Assembly (NCBI RefSeq): GCF_030411735.1 | Contig: NW_026848140.1 | Coordinates: 930,001 to 994,000, forward strand | Length of the DNA stretch: 64,000 nucleotides | Source of the DNA: Phialemonium atrogriseum | Lineage: Eukaryota > Ascomycota > Sordariomycetes > Cephalothecales > Cephalothecaceae | Direction: 5' to 3' | Shown here: positions 10,931-21,009 of the stretch, in pieces | How positions within the stretch are numbered: position 1 is the first letter of the stretch | Layout of the letters: the number at the start of each line of letters is the position of its first letter | Notes under the pieces: generated by a model | Told to the model about the DNA's origin: nothing | Database searches by the model: none | Seen by the model: the letters and a program-made list of their open reading frames with translations, nothing else | Program-made: the position numbers and the translations under genes

Positions 10931-13900
10931 TCATGGCCGACCGGCCGCCACCGCCCTCTGATAATTCGTCACGTCCTTGCTGAGCTGCGGGATCAGCATG
11001 TTCTCAGCATTCTCGTACTCCTTCTTCTCAGTGTCGGTGCCCCGTAACGAGGTCCCCTCCGAGAAGCCCAAGAAGCGGTCGATCGCCGAGAGCAACAGCG
11101 CCTCGGCCTTTGGTTTGCCAAGCCTGGTGCCCAGCGTGTCGACCCATTTGGTCTTGAAGCCGGTGAGGACCTGGACGAGGCCCGGCGGGAGCACATGGCT
11201 CGGGTACGCCTTGTCCCTCGTCTGCTCGAAGACGCCGAGCACCACCTTCTCTATTCCCTCCTGATCCGGAACCGTGCTCTGGTTCGTGAGTCCCAGGCCG
11301 CGGTTGATAACGGACAACGTGACCGCCTCGGCCTGGTCGGTGCGCTTTGACAGATGCTCCATGACGTTCTTCTTGAAGTTGTTGATGAAACTGACCACGT
11401 CGGGTTTCACGGCCGGCTCAAGAGGGGCCGTTGCCACGTTGGTTGCGGATTGCTGCTGCTGGGCTTGAGGCGTCGAGACCGAAGGCCCCGGCACGGAGGC
11501 AGGCGGAGTCTGCCGAGGCAGTCCGCCGAAGGAGTTGGCTGCGGGAGCGGGCAAAGCAAGTTTTTGAGCCACGCCTGGAGCACCGTTGGGGGGAACTACT
11601 GGCGGCGGGGGGGGTTTGGCTGCATAGGGAGAACTGTACGAAGACGATTGAGCGCCGAGCTGTCGTGGTAGCGAGGGTGGTGCCGCGGGGACATAGCCGG
11701 ATACTTGAGCCGGCGCGGGCGCCGGCGCTTGCGGAGGAACTTGGTAGGCCGGACGGGTAGGTTGTTGGCTGGGCACACCGACATGTTGCCCGCTGTAGCT
11801 CGCCTGCTGCTGCGGGGGGTTGCTCCCTGCTTGTTGGGCTGGAGGACTCCGCTGGTAACCGGGAGGTGCCATTGCGGCGGCGGGCTGGTAACCCTGTGCT
11901 GCCAGATGCTCGGCGTGGTACATGGCTTGGTGTGGCATCTGCGACGAATAATGTTGTCCAAAGCCATGGAGTGCCGGAGGTTGGTCCGGGGAAGTTGCCT
12001 TCCGCTTTTTACCAGCATCGAGCTCAATTCCAGGAACGCGACTCCACAGGTGAGTCTCTTCGTTCTTCTTGAAAGCGTCGTTTCCGATAAGATTATGGCG
12101 AACACTGCTTTCCCATCCCTTGGTGTCGACAACGAAAAAGTAGTAGGGATACTTCTTCTGGATTCTCTTGTAGATCTGCTTCAGCGTGAGCCCGTCGCCA
12201 GCCGCCTCGGTAAGAACTTCGTCGATCAGGACGCCGTAGTTCTTGTTCGGCTTTTGTAGTTGCTCCTCGGTGAAGTCCTCCTTCTTCAGCTCGAGGGGCG
12301 GGGTCTTGGGCTTCTCTCTCCTCTTCTCCTTCGGAGCCTTTTCCGCATCAGACCCTTCGGCGCCATCTTTGCCGCCCTTGGGCTTCCGCGGCTTATACTT
12401 CCGCTTATCGGGCTTGTCTGTGCCATCTTCGGGGCGAGGGTGTTTCCGTGGGCGGCCCACCTTCCTTTTGATAGGAGGTTCGCCAAGGGACGGCTGTGGT
12501 AACGTCTTCTTGGCCAGCTCCATGGCCATCTTCTTCCGTAGCCTCTCCTCTCTCTTGGACATAATACCGTTCTTTGGCGGCCTGCCGGGTCCCCGCTTCT
12601 TGGGTAGCGGCGGTGGTAGCTCTAGCTCCGGCTGGGGCTCCGGCTTGATCTTATGTTCCCGGCCCGCCGCGTCATCCTCGATGGTTTCCATGACCTCGTT
12701 CTCGTTCTCCTCGTCCCCTATGTCGGAAAGCTCGCTGTCACTCTCCTGGTTGGGAGGTTCCAGCTCTTCCTCTTCCTCGTCGCTCGAAGTCTGTACCTCT
12801 GCACCATGCGAGCTCTCAAACTCGAAGCTCATTTCCTTTCCTCCTTCAGAGTACTTCCTGTTCGCGACCTCATCTTCGTCAAAATACTCTTCAGCTCCGG
12901 TCTTACCGGGCTGAACCCCATTGATGATGAAGACAAAGTCGACATCCTTGATTTGCAGCCGATCCCCGCTTCTTAGAACAACCTTGGTCTCCTTGTAGTG
13001 GATATCTTCGCAGAAGAAGCCGTTCTTGTGTAGGGGTATTGCCTCGAACACGCCCTTCTCTTGGTTAAATTCTATCTTCAAGTGTTCTCTTGAAATGGCC
13101 TTGGTCTTGCTTGCGATATTGGGACCGGGGGAGTGGATGCCGATGAAAGGTACGTGGTATGGCGACGGTCGCAGCGAGGTTAGATCCACGGCTGCTGCAC
13201 CCGGTGTGTGACAGATGTATTGTCTGTTTATGATGAGGTTCGTGTCACTCTCACCTGCCCCTTCTTCCTCCGCGACAGCCTCTTGCTGCTGCGGGGGCCA
13301 AGAGGCAGAATCGCCAGTGCTCGTTTTCCTCCTTTTGGCTGGGCGGGGGTTGTCTTCTCCATCCGATTCCGGGCCCAGCATCCCACCCTCCTCACTGACG
13401 TACGATTTGCTAAATTTCCCACGTTCCTGGGAGGGCGGAGAGGGCGGCGGGAGACCGGCGGCAGCATTCTGATCTACTCTCCGCTGGTATTCCTCGGTAC
13501 GGCGTCCATCTCGGCGCGCTTGCTCCAGAGCCCGCTGGTCTCGGCCTATGATAACGGCGTACGTGGTCATCTGGAAAACGCTGTCTGCGAACTCTATTCG
13601 CGCGAAGCTCTCCAGCGGCGCGCCCGCCGTCGAGGCACCGCCGTTATGATGGCCATTTCCATGCGCGAGAGGGTCTCCAACTTCGTTGAGGGGAGTTGGA
13701 AGGGACACTTGAGCGGGAGCAATAGTAGGGGGAGGGCCGGGGGTCGAGATTGTGGAAATGCGGCTTGCCGAGAGTTGCGCCAGGGCCATCATGAGGCTCA
13801 TGTTGTGCGGCATGGCATGCTGCTGGAATAGGTCGATATGGTTGTTCGAAAACGGGGTGCTCGGGTCGGGCGCAGTGAAGAATTCGGAATCCGGCTTGGC

Positions 13901-14188
13901 TTGGCTATTGGAGTTGGCGGCGGCAGTCTGCTGGGTGAGAGCAGTGTCGCCGGAGCGGGAAGCAGGGGGGAGTTGGGGGAGTTGGGCATCGGGATCTGGC
14001 GTAGAGTGTTGCATTGGGAGGTCTGAGGGCGCGGCATCCCCGTGGTTGGGGTTCAAGTTGTCGTGGTTCGATGCTGAGTCGTAACCGTTCGCAGGAGTGA
14101 GCGGTGACATGACGGGCGGGGCGGGTGAGGTGGAGAGCAGCCTCCTCCTCTGGCCATTGCGGCCATCGTCATCGTCGGACGAAGTCAT
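10931..14188 (-). CDS. FHL1: FHA plus forkhead transcription factor (Fhl1-like)
   Basis: This is a single exon of 1085 residues. Residues 1-190 are disordered. An FHA domain spans about 193-423 with a long charged insert; its core reads AVIIGRD, then the SREHLKIEF phosphopeptide-binding strand and SGDRLQIKDVDFVFIING. An acidic Glu/Asp/Ser stretch follows (466-500), then two AT-hook-like motifs, GRPPK (about 535) and GRPRK (about 578), among Lys-rich segments. The forkhead domain is at about 646-718 (KPNKNYGVLIDEVLTEAAG ... WESSVRHNLIGNDAF). The tail is Gln/Pro/Ala-rich. FHA plus forkhead in one protein is diagnostic of Fhl1, which drives ribosomal-protein genes with Ifh1 under TOR and PKA control in yeast. 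The frame remains open upstream to 14437, but that begins with GTG; I chose the ATG at 14188 (MTSSDDDDG). An ATG at 14266 is the alternative. Confidence 0.9.
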   Translation of the reverse strand: MTSSDDDDGRNGQRRRLLSTSPAPPVMSPLTPANGYDSASNHDNLNPNHGDAAPSDLPMQHSTPDPDAQLPQLPPASRSGDTALTQQTAAANSNSQAKPDSEFFTAPDPSTPFSNNHIDLFQQHAMPHNMSLMMALAQLSASRISTISTPGPPPTIAPAQVSLPTPLNEVGDPLAHGNGHHNGGASTAGAPLESFARIEFADSVFQMTTYAVIIGRDQRALEQARRDGRRTEEYQRRVDQNAAAGLPPPSPPSQERGKFSKSYVSEEGGMLGPESDGEDNPRPAKRRKTSTGDSASWPPQQQEAVAEEEGAGESDTNLIINRQYICHTPGAAAVDLTSLRPSPYHVPFIGIHSPGPNIASKTKAISREHLKIEFNQEKGVFEAIPLHKNGFFCEDIHYKETKVVLRSGDRLQIKDVDFVFIINGVQPGKTGAEEYFDEDEVANRKYSEGGKEMSFEFESSHGAEVQTSSDEEEEELEPPNQESDSELSDIGDEENENEVMETIEDDAAGREHKIKPEPQPELELPPPLPKKRGPGRPPKNGIMSKREERLRKKMAMELAKKTLPQPSLGEPPIKRKVGRPRKHPRPEDGTDKPDKRKYKPRKPKGGKDGAEGSDAEKAPKEKRREKPKTPPLELKKEDFTEEQLQKPNKNYGVLIDEVLTEAAGDGLTLKQIYKRIQKKYPYYFFVVDTKGWESSVRHNLIGNDAFKKNEETHLWSRVPGIELDAGKKRKATSPDQPPALHGFGQHYSSQMPHQAMYHAEHLAAQGYQPAAAMAPPGYQRSPPAQQAGSNPPQQQASYSGQHVGVPSQQPTRPAYQVPPQAPAPAPAQVSGYVPAAPPSLPRQLGAQSSSYSSPYAAKPPPPPVVPPNGAPGVAQKLALPAPAANSFGGLPRQTPPASVPGPSVSTPQAQQQQSATNVATAPLEPAVKPDVVSFINNFKKNVMEHLSKRTDQAEAVTLSVINRGLGLTNQSTVPDQEGIEKVVLGVFEQTRDKAYPSHVLPPGLVQVLTGFKTKWVDTLGTRLGKPKAEALLLSAIDRFLGFSEGTSLRGTDTEKKEYENAENMLIPQLSKDVTNYQRAVAAGRP

Positions 14189-15511
14189 CGCTGTCTGCGG
14201 GGCAACAGCTCCTTCGTCTAGCAGGGAGGGCGATTCCGTGCAATGAAGCAATTCACAGGCGGGCATGCAGTCACTGAGGTCTGAAGAAATCAATGCGCTG
14301 CCTGTTCCCGTCCTCCTGGGAGCCCAAAAAAGTTTAGGTGACCGGCCGCCAACACTTCGGTTTGCCGCGACCCCTGCCCAGATGGAGGAATCTGCAAGCT
14401 CTGATTGGCTGGCGACTGTGTCTGATTTGACTAGCACCTTGCACCTCCACCTTTGAACCTCCTTGGCTAAAAGCTCCTCAGCAATACACTCTCTTCAATC
14501 TTCATACTCTGCTGGTTACTCTTCAAATCGAGTTCATCTGCTGGATTGTCCACAAGTGGGACTACTAGATTCTTATTTATCAATGATCTCTCTGCTCACT
14601 TGCTCAACTTGTACGTTGGGATAGAAGTTAAAGCGATATCGATTCCTGGTAGCCGAACTGACAGCGACAGTATTGCGACTGACAGAAACGGCAGTCGCGA
14701 CCACAGGCGACGGCAGTAGCGACTGAAGGGAACGGCAACAGCGACTGACAGCAACGGTAATGGCCTTGACAGGCCTGCCAAAATAAATCAGCACCTGACA
14801 ATGATTTACCGGCCCGTTGGCACTTGTGATGCGCAGACCTCCCGTTCACATGCACGCGCAGCAGTTCTCTTACATGAGCAGATGGTCCGTTCTATTCTGG
14901 TCACCTAGAATCCTAAATGTTTGGCAAAGTCTGTTTCTCCGCCGTGCTGGAGGTTGTTGGGCCGTTGCCGTGCCGCCCCCGAGGCCGACTAGTCCGTGTT
15001 TCGGGTCCATCTTATGGCGGCCCTCGGGCCCCGGGCGCTTACCTCGGCATTCTATATATGTCTTCACTGGACCCAGCTTGTGTTACCACATTGATTACTC
15101 GTCAATTTTTTCGTGACCTTCCGGAGCTTACGACCCTCTTGGCCCGCCCCTTTCCTCCTCTCTAGCATTTGCGTATTGGAAAGCCGTAGGTTCATTAGCT
15201 GGTCGCATGCCTCTCGAGAATGTTTCTGGGCCGGCCTCCTACCATGGCTGATGAGGACGAAACACCGGTCCCAAACTTCTGTGTGTTTCGTTTCTTGACT
15301 TTGCCGTTTCCTCGTAAACACACATGTCTCTATTATCCTATACAGACCTTGGACCTCATGGACGGCCGGTCATATATATGTCTCTGTCGCCTGCCCTCTT
15401 GCGTTTCTCTTCCCTTGCGATTTGGGAATAGCATCGCTTCCTTGGGTCTCTATGTGGTATTACTCACCTCATTATTTTACTTCTGGTCAGTCTGCCATCA
15501 TACCATCCACC
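14189..15511. other. Divergent intergenic region, Fhl1-like / four-pass membrane protein
   Basis: This is the promoter region for genes on both strands. It contains a CCAAT-type word (GATTGG at about 14402) and the dispersed repeat copy at 14655-14802 described separately. Other open frames look non-coding. Confidence 0.6.
14655..14802 (-). repeat. Dispersed intergenic repeat, copy 1
   Basis: A run of degenerate units rich in GCGACTGACAG and AACGGCA is followed by GACAGGCCTGCCAAA and ATAAATCAGCACCTGACAAT (14783-14802). Read on the minus strand, the edge (CAGGTGCTGATTTATT, then GGCAG) matches the edge at 60840-60865 with few differences, and the core resembles 26387-26435. The element has no coding capacity and no clear terminal repeat. 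Confidence 0.5.
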
Positions 15512-16738
15512 ATGAACAGAATTTCCACAATTCCCGTCACCTTAGACCCGTCCCTGTACAGACCTCAGGCTCCAGCACGAAACGCATCGGACCTTGATAA
15601 TCGCCAGTCGCGACTTATCACCTTGGCTCCCACGGTTTATGACCCCAAGACATTCCAGGGGAGGAGGGCAAGGGGTTCAAGGCCCCCGCCTCGGTCAAAA
15701 CCCCTACCGCCAATTCCAAAAAGTCCATGGCCAGTACCTCGAGAGCAGCGAGACGGCAGGAGCAATGGGAAGCCAATTAGGATGTACGAGGCTCAGAGAG
15801 TTTTAGGGTCACCGGAAGAGCGGGCGTACTGGGAACCGCCGTCACGGCAGGGCACCTTTCATACAAAGATGCCTCGGCCAGAACAACAAGCCCACTCGAG
15901 ACCCCCGTCTCGCAAGGGCACGTTTAACTCTCCTCCGGGGGTACCTCCCCGGCCAGGAACATCGCAATCAGACGAGCTTCGGTACAAGGCGAGCGCGCCG
16001 ATCGCGTCCTCGGCCTTGGCGTCTTCACAGTCAAGTACCGTGCAGTGCAATCCCCCGCCATCAACACCGCCATCGCGACAGAGCACGCTGGTCGCCGATG
16101 TTACCCCCTATGCCGCCCCCGTCCGGGAAAACAGCTTTCGGACTCGGTACATGAACATGTTGCTCTCTCTAGACACAATCCCACGCCTGCACAACATCCT
16201 CGCCTCCTTCTTCGGGTGGATCCTACTCGCGGGCTTCGTCGTCTTCCCGGGAACCTTCACCGGCTTACAGAAGCTCCAAGATAGTGCTGTCATTCAGCAG
16301 AATGCGGCAGCGAGCGACATCCTCGACAGGGTGCAGAGCCTGCCCCTGCTGGCCCTGGCGGCGCTCTGCTGCGGCATTGGCTACCTAGGCAGTCTCTGGC
16401 TTTCTATCCGATGGAGGAACAACTACGTCTGGCTGCTGAACCGGCTGTACATGCCGGGGATCTTGAACGCTCTCGCCGGCTTGATTAGCACGCTCACGAG
16501 TATATATTCTCAGCATGGTGGCACTTGGGGTGTGACGGCAAAGGTGGCAGTCTCGGTGGAGTCGGTCACCTTCGTGCTGTACTTGGTCTTGTTCCTCGTG
16601 TATAAGACCCTGCTCCTGAACAAGGTCAAGGAGGAGCATCTTGAACAGATGAGGGGGAGGTCTGAAGACACAACCCTCAAGGCGAAGCTGGAGAATATAG
16701 CAAAACAGCCTCCTGTTGCCCCTGGAAGTGTAGTATGA
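15512..16738 (+). CDS. Conserved fungal four-pass membrane protein with Pro-rich N-terminus
   Basis: This is a single exon of 408 residues starting at the ATG at 15512 (MNRISTIPVTL); the frame is open back to a TTG at 15422. About the first 200 residues are disordered and Pro/Arg/Ser-rich, with three copies of PPSR[QK][GS]T[FL]. The C-terminal half has four hydrophobic segments: ILASFFGWILLAGFVVF, LPLLALAALCCGIGYLGSLW, a segment around GILNALAGLISTLTSIY, and SVTFVLYLVLFLVYKTLLL. A charged tail (KVKEEHLEQMRGRSED) follows. The layout suggests a plasma-membrane or endomembrane protein with a long cytosolic regulatory arm. I do not recognise a named family and assign no function. It converges with the MOT1-like gene, whose stop is 182 bp away. 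Confidence 0.75.
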   Translation: MNRISTIPVTLDPSLYRPQAPARNASDLDNRQSRLITLAPTVYDPKTFQGRRARGSRPPPRSKPLPPIPKSPWPVPREQRDGRSNGKPIRMYEAQRVLGSPEERAYWEPPSRQGTFHTKMPRPEQQAHSRPPSRKGTFNSPPGVPPRPGTSQSDELRYKASAPIASSALASSQSSTVQCNPPPSTPPSRQSTLVADVTPYAAPVRENSFRTRYMNMLLSLDTIPRLHNILASFFGWILLAGFVVFPGTFTGLQKLQDSAVIQQNAAASDILDRVQSLPLLALAALCCGIGYLGSLWLSIRWRNNYVWLLNRLYMPGILNALAGLISTLTSIYSQHGGTWGVTAKVAVSVESVTFVLYLVLFLVYKTLLLNKVKEEHLEQMRGRSEDTTLKAKLENIAKQPPVAPGSVV

Positions 16739-16920
16739 CGGCCCACCATGTTTTACTTTCTCTTTCTTTTAATGTATTTCTCCTCATCTAACCTGGTTAT
16801 ACCCTAAACATGTTTTCGGTACTGGAAAAATGGGAGGAGAGCTGCGACGTAAGTACTTTAACTCGTCAAATGTAACATATGTTAGCCACTACCTAGGTAG
16901 CTCAACAGTCAAATAATTCG

Positions 16921-18354
16921 TCAATGTAGCAAAGGGCGACTCTCGCCATGCAAGCGATTCCCAGCCCTTCTCATCTCAACCAAGTCCGCAAGCCAATAGG
17001 CCCAGTGGCAGATCATCCCCGCCACAAAGCCGACGGCAGTGTTCTTGAAAGCCAGCATCCCGGCAGTAGTCATCAACATCACAGTCCACCTCTCCGTCCT
17101 CTCCTGATCGGAAAGCTCCCTGTGCTTCCTAACCAGCCCAGCCAGCCCTCCGCCACTGCCACCACCCAGCTCGGCCCCCGCGGCGCTCGTCTCCCACAGG
17201 TCCGCAGCGCCGTAATTCAGCCCCGCACCGACACACGCCAGCTCCAGCCCAGAGGCGAGCACGAGGACGCCAAGCAGCGCGCGCGGGAACGCGCCCAGCA
17301 GGCCGGCCAGCGACTCGCCAAACGCGAGGCCGAGCACGACCTTGGCGGCGCCGAGCATGACGACGCTGGCGCCGCTGCGCGCCCCGAAGCGGTGCTGCGC
17401 CGCCAGCCCCCCGGCGCCGTGGCACACGGGCATGGCGCCCAGCCAGCAGCCCAGCAGGTTCATGGCCGCCACCGAGATGCCCAGCGCCGTCGCCGACGGC
17501 GGGGTGGCCCCGCCGGGGAGCGACGGGAAGAGCTCGGCCGCCAGCGCCGCCGCCGCCACGACGCTGTTGAGGGCCGTCAGCGGGAGCTGCGCGACGGCCA
17601 TGCCTGCGGCGTCGGGGGAGAGGAAGGCCGGCAGGTAGGCGCTCGGGTGCCAGGGGGTCAGGGCGGGCAGACCCCCTGGCCGGGAGGCGGCGACGGCGGC
17701 GACGGCGGATGCGACAGCGACGAGGGTGACGAGCAGGGCGTAGGTGAAGCGGGGTCGGCGCTGGGTGGCGACCAGGCCCAGGAAGGCGGCGAGGGCCCAG
17801 AGCCGGTTGTCGAGCGGCGGGGCGGCCCAGCCGAGGGGCCGGAGCAGCGAGGTCCCCGCCGAGACGACGAGGGTCAGGCCGGCGCCCATCTGGATCCCCT
17901 TGACGACCGGCACGGGGATGTGGCGCGTCAGCCAGCCGATGAGGCCCGTCGCGCTGAGGAGCAGCACCGCGATGCTGACCCAGGCGCCGGCCGCGACGGT
18001 CTCAGGCAGGGAGGAGCCTGAGGCTATTGCCGCGGCGGCGATTGCCTGCGCGTGCATGCTCGGGTTAACTTAAGCCGTTTCAAAGGGGAGGGTAGGCTAA
18101 GGTCTTTGGATGGAGCCTGCCTTCATGGGCTGGACCGGCAGTGGTATGCCGAAGACGACACCTGTGGCGATGTTGAAGAAGCCGGTCAAGACCAGGGTTG
18201 TGGAGAGCGAAATCGAGCCCTGGAGGGCAAGGGCTATCATCAGCGGCAGGAGAGTGCCCAGGTCTCCCAGCGCGCCGGATATTTCTGCCACCGGCGAGTT
18301 CCGGAGGGTCTGGACATTGTTGCGGTGGAGTTGACGGATGTTCTTGAAGGCCAT
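16921..18354 (-). CDS. Molybdate transporter, MOT1 family (SulP-related)
   Basis: Exons 18121..18354 and 16921..18045 give 452 residues. The open frame ending at 18046-18120 is broken by an in-frame TAG, and no GT donor rejoins the halves. Removing 18046..18120 as a GC-AG intron (AAG|GCAGGC ... GCGCAG|GCA) restores VPLPVQPMKAIAAAAIASG, the MOT1 signature. The second signature copy is in MAVAQLPLTALNSVVAAAAL. About ten membrane segments are visible and there is no STAS domain, as expected for MOT1 rather than sulphate SulP carriers. These proteins import molybdate for the molybdenum cofactor of nitrate reductase and xanthine dehydrogenase; the substrate is inferred from the family. The start is the ATG at 18354 (MAFKNIRQLHRNN). 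Confidence 0.85.
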
Positions 18355-19217
18355 CACTGTCAACTAACCGGGGTGGGGCCCGAAAAACACCAGTCGCTCG
18401 CGCACACACCAAAATTAATTTTCCGGATATTAAAGACGGGGCTGAGAAGATGATATTAGGTGTAAGGAGGCTCCTGATGTATGGTTGTGATGCTGTTCCC
18501 CTCTCTCTGAGGAACGGCTAACTGTTGTTGCTATCAGCCACGTGATGTGTCTCTCCAATCATACTTGGCTTCGCAACATCCTACAGGTCGTTCGTTGAAC
18601 GGTCCCAGTCTGTCCATATTGTTGAAAGGAAGATACAGAGATAGCGGCCTGTCAATCATGAACAATAGCCAGACCAGACATTAGTGTAATACACGGGGGG
18701 GAAACCGAATATGTTGAAAGACCCGGCCGGACACGGCGCCACCCCGCCCGCGGACCGGCCCCACAAAACCAAGCCCCGAGCACCACCCCAAAGCGAAGCT
18801 TCAAGAACCCTATGCAGCCGGGTTGGGCAGTGAAGGAAAGGCAAAGAAAAAGTTAGGTAGTTATTCTCGGTCGTCACGATTTCCACTCACTCGGTCTCTA
18901 GACTTGAACCGTAAAATTCATCAACATGCAATGCATCCTATCCTGCACCTACTCCGCACGAAGAAACTCATCGGCATCGTTGGAGGGACGAGCAGTAATT
19001 CAGTCTTGAAATGTTCATTCGCACCTTTGTTATGTAGGTAGCATGGGATATCATTAATTAAAGGAAAGACCCCGTTCAATCAAAGCCAGCCCGTGCTGAA
19101 ACGCCTGACGGCAGAGTAACATGCTCCACCGACCACCGCTCATATCAATTATCACCGTCACCCAAAACCTCCCCTGTTCGCTCCGTCACATTAACTCGTG
19201 CCGGGCAACAAGCCAAC
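18355..19217. other. Intergenic, MOT1-like / Sur7-like genes
   Basis: This gap between two minus-strand genes should hold the MOT1-like promoter and the Sur7-like 3' UTR. No protein-like frame, RNA gene or repeat is seen. Confidence 0.55.
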
Positions 19218-19970
19218 CTAGAACCACCTCCTCCGACGGGGAGGGGCGTCGTATGCTCCCGTGCTGCTCTTAGCCGAGTGGTGGCGGCTGTGAAGACGAG
19301 ACGAGCAGCACGTGAAGAAGACGACGATGGTGCCGAGGAGCGCGCAGATGGCCGAGGCGAGCGTGGTCCAAGCGGCGGTGCTGAAATGGGCGTTGGCGCT
19401 GGCGTCGCTGCTGTTGACCTTGGACTTGATGATGCTGAAGAGGACAAAGTCGATGATCATGACGACCACGGTGACGATGAAGGCGGACAGAGCCACGAGG
19501 GAGGCCAGCAGCGAGCCCACCACGCCGGCGCCGAGCGCGAGCAAGAAGGCGATGAAGTTCATGCCGCACGCGATCGGATGAAGGACCAGGGCCTTGGTGA
19601 GAGCCTTGGTTGTCGATTTGGCGTGGTCGGAGTAGTTGGTCCCGTCGGCGCTGGCCATGACGTCCGCTGGCGAGTATCCCAACTTTTTACGGGAGCATCC
19701 ATCTCTGCGTCTCGTTAGCTGATTGTCTCTCTTCAAGTCAGACATGCCACTCAGGGGTACGTACCGACCACCACCAGGCTCGTTGACACAGTATCCAAAC
19801 GTGCCGAAAGTGACCGTCGAATGGTCTGAGGACTGCTTGTCCCCAAGGTCGACCTTTAAGATGGCGATATCTTTTATAACTGGCGCCGAGATGCACGTGA
19901 TGATGAGCAAAACGGTTGCAGCAAACAACAGGAACGTGCCGACGTGATGGAAGAAGCCTGTCCTCGCCAT
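19218..19970 (-). CDS. Sur7/PalI-family four-pass membrane protein
   Basis: Exons 19765..19970 and 19218..19704, with intron 19705..19764 (GTACGT ... GCTAAC ... GCAG), give 230 residues. The intron is exactly 60 nt, so the unspliced frame is also open and would add 20 residues. A first membrane segment (TFLLFAATVLLIITCISAPV) leads to an extracellular loop with FGTFGYCVNEPGGGR and a second Cys, the claudin-like G-x-F-G-Y-C signature of the Sur7/PalI family. Three further membrane segments follow (around 115-215), then a short basic tail. Sur7 proteins mark eisosomes in the plasma membrane; PalI relatives act in ambient pH sensing but are usually longer. Family assignment is good; the precise role is open. 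Confidence 0.82.
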   Translation of the reverse strand: MARTGFFHHVGTFLLFAATVLLIITCISAPVIKDIAILKVDLGDKQSSDHSTVTFGTFGYCVNEPGGGRYVPLSGMSDLKRDNQLTRRRDGCSRKKLGYSPADVMASADGTNYSDHAKSTTKALTKALVLHPIACGMNFIAFLLALGAGVVGSLLASLVALSAFIVTVVVMIIDFVLFSIIKSKVNSSDASANAHFSTAAWTTLASAICALLGTIVVFFTCCSSRLHSRHHSAKSSTGAYDAPPRRRRWF

Positions 19971-21009
19971 CTTGGGATGATTCGTTCAAGTGTTGCTGTA
20001 GATGATTGGATGCCGGTGTATACACGGGGGGTATAACAAACGATAGTTGGAGGACGGTGGTCGCTCGAGGTCAATACTGAGTATATAGGGAGGGAGAGAC
20101 ACGGCTGACGAGGGGAGGGGACCGTCTGAATATAAAGGGTCAGAGATCGGGGGTTTCAAACGTCTTTCCACGCGGGAAGGGAACGTGCGACGTCATTTCC
20201 AATCTCCCATGGAACCACCTATGAGGTTTCTTGGTTGTACTGTAGAATTTCCGCAGGGCTTGCAAGCTTGCAAGGGTCGTGTGCGCATCGACATGATTCT
20301 GAAAAAAAAAGGGCAGCACACCTGTTTTCCGTGTTTTCCCCCCCTGTCCAGTGTCCACCCCTAATTGGCGGTGACGTAGCTGGGGAAAGGCCCCTGTCGC
20401 GCTGAGGCCCCACTTCCCTGGTGGCCTGGCCAACGGCACCTGCAGATGCATGGTCCCAGCCCTTTTGGGGCTTGGGCAGTTGCGACGGGATTGCGACGAC
20501 AGCAAAGCCCCAACACAAACAAAAATGGCAGTTCACACCCGCGTCCTTGAGCTTCGCTTCCCAAGCCACATGTCATGTCGTAATTAGCTCCAACTTCGAG
20601 GCCTCTCGTGACTCGTGTGAGCGGAGCGGGCAGCCCAATCTCGTAGCCCCATGAACCTTGCCAGCCCCTGCGTTCCTTTTTTGGAAATCGCAACGAACTT
20701 GGTCAGAGCTCTGCCCCACTGAAACACCAAGTGTGCGAAGCTTGGACCCCAGGTAAATCCGGAACCAGAGGAATCTTCGTAGGGCCTTCCATGGCCTGAT
20801 GTCAGACGGTTTAGGCAGAAGAATCCTTGAATGGTTGAGCATGTGTGCAACCACGAGAACAACGTAGCCAACGCGCACGATGTCTCCAGGGTGCTGCCCA
20901 AGACTGGGGTTGCACGGGGGTTGCACCGCTCCGGATGATTTCTGCCCTTCGTCTCGGGAGTCACCGTCGCCGAAGGCCCAAATCGTTCCAAATTGAGACG
21001 GCTGAGGCT
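19971..21009. other. Intergenic, Sur7-like / mitochondrial hypothetical
   Basis: This is the promoter of the Sur7-like gene and the 3' flank of the next minus-strand gene. Overlapping open frames at 20140-20990 on both strands lack domain-like composition. There is a poly-A run at 20302-20310. Confidence 0.55.

Noticed and set aside
14189..14437. 83-codon N-terminal extension of the Fhl1-like frame
   Set aside because: It begins with GTG, and the sequence before MTSSDDDDG has no conserved character.
16948..18021. 357-codon plus-strand open frame over the MOT1-like gene
   Set aside because: It is antisense to a recognisable transporter, has an Arg/Gly/Glu-rich composition typical of GC-rich third-position shadows, and no domain.
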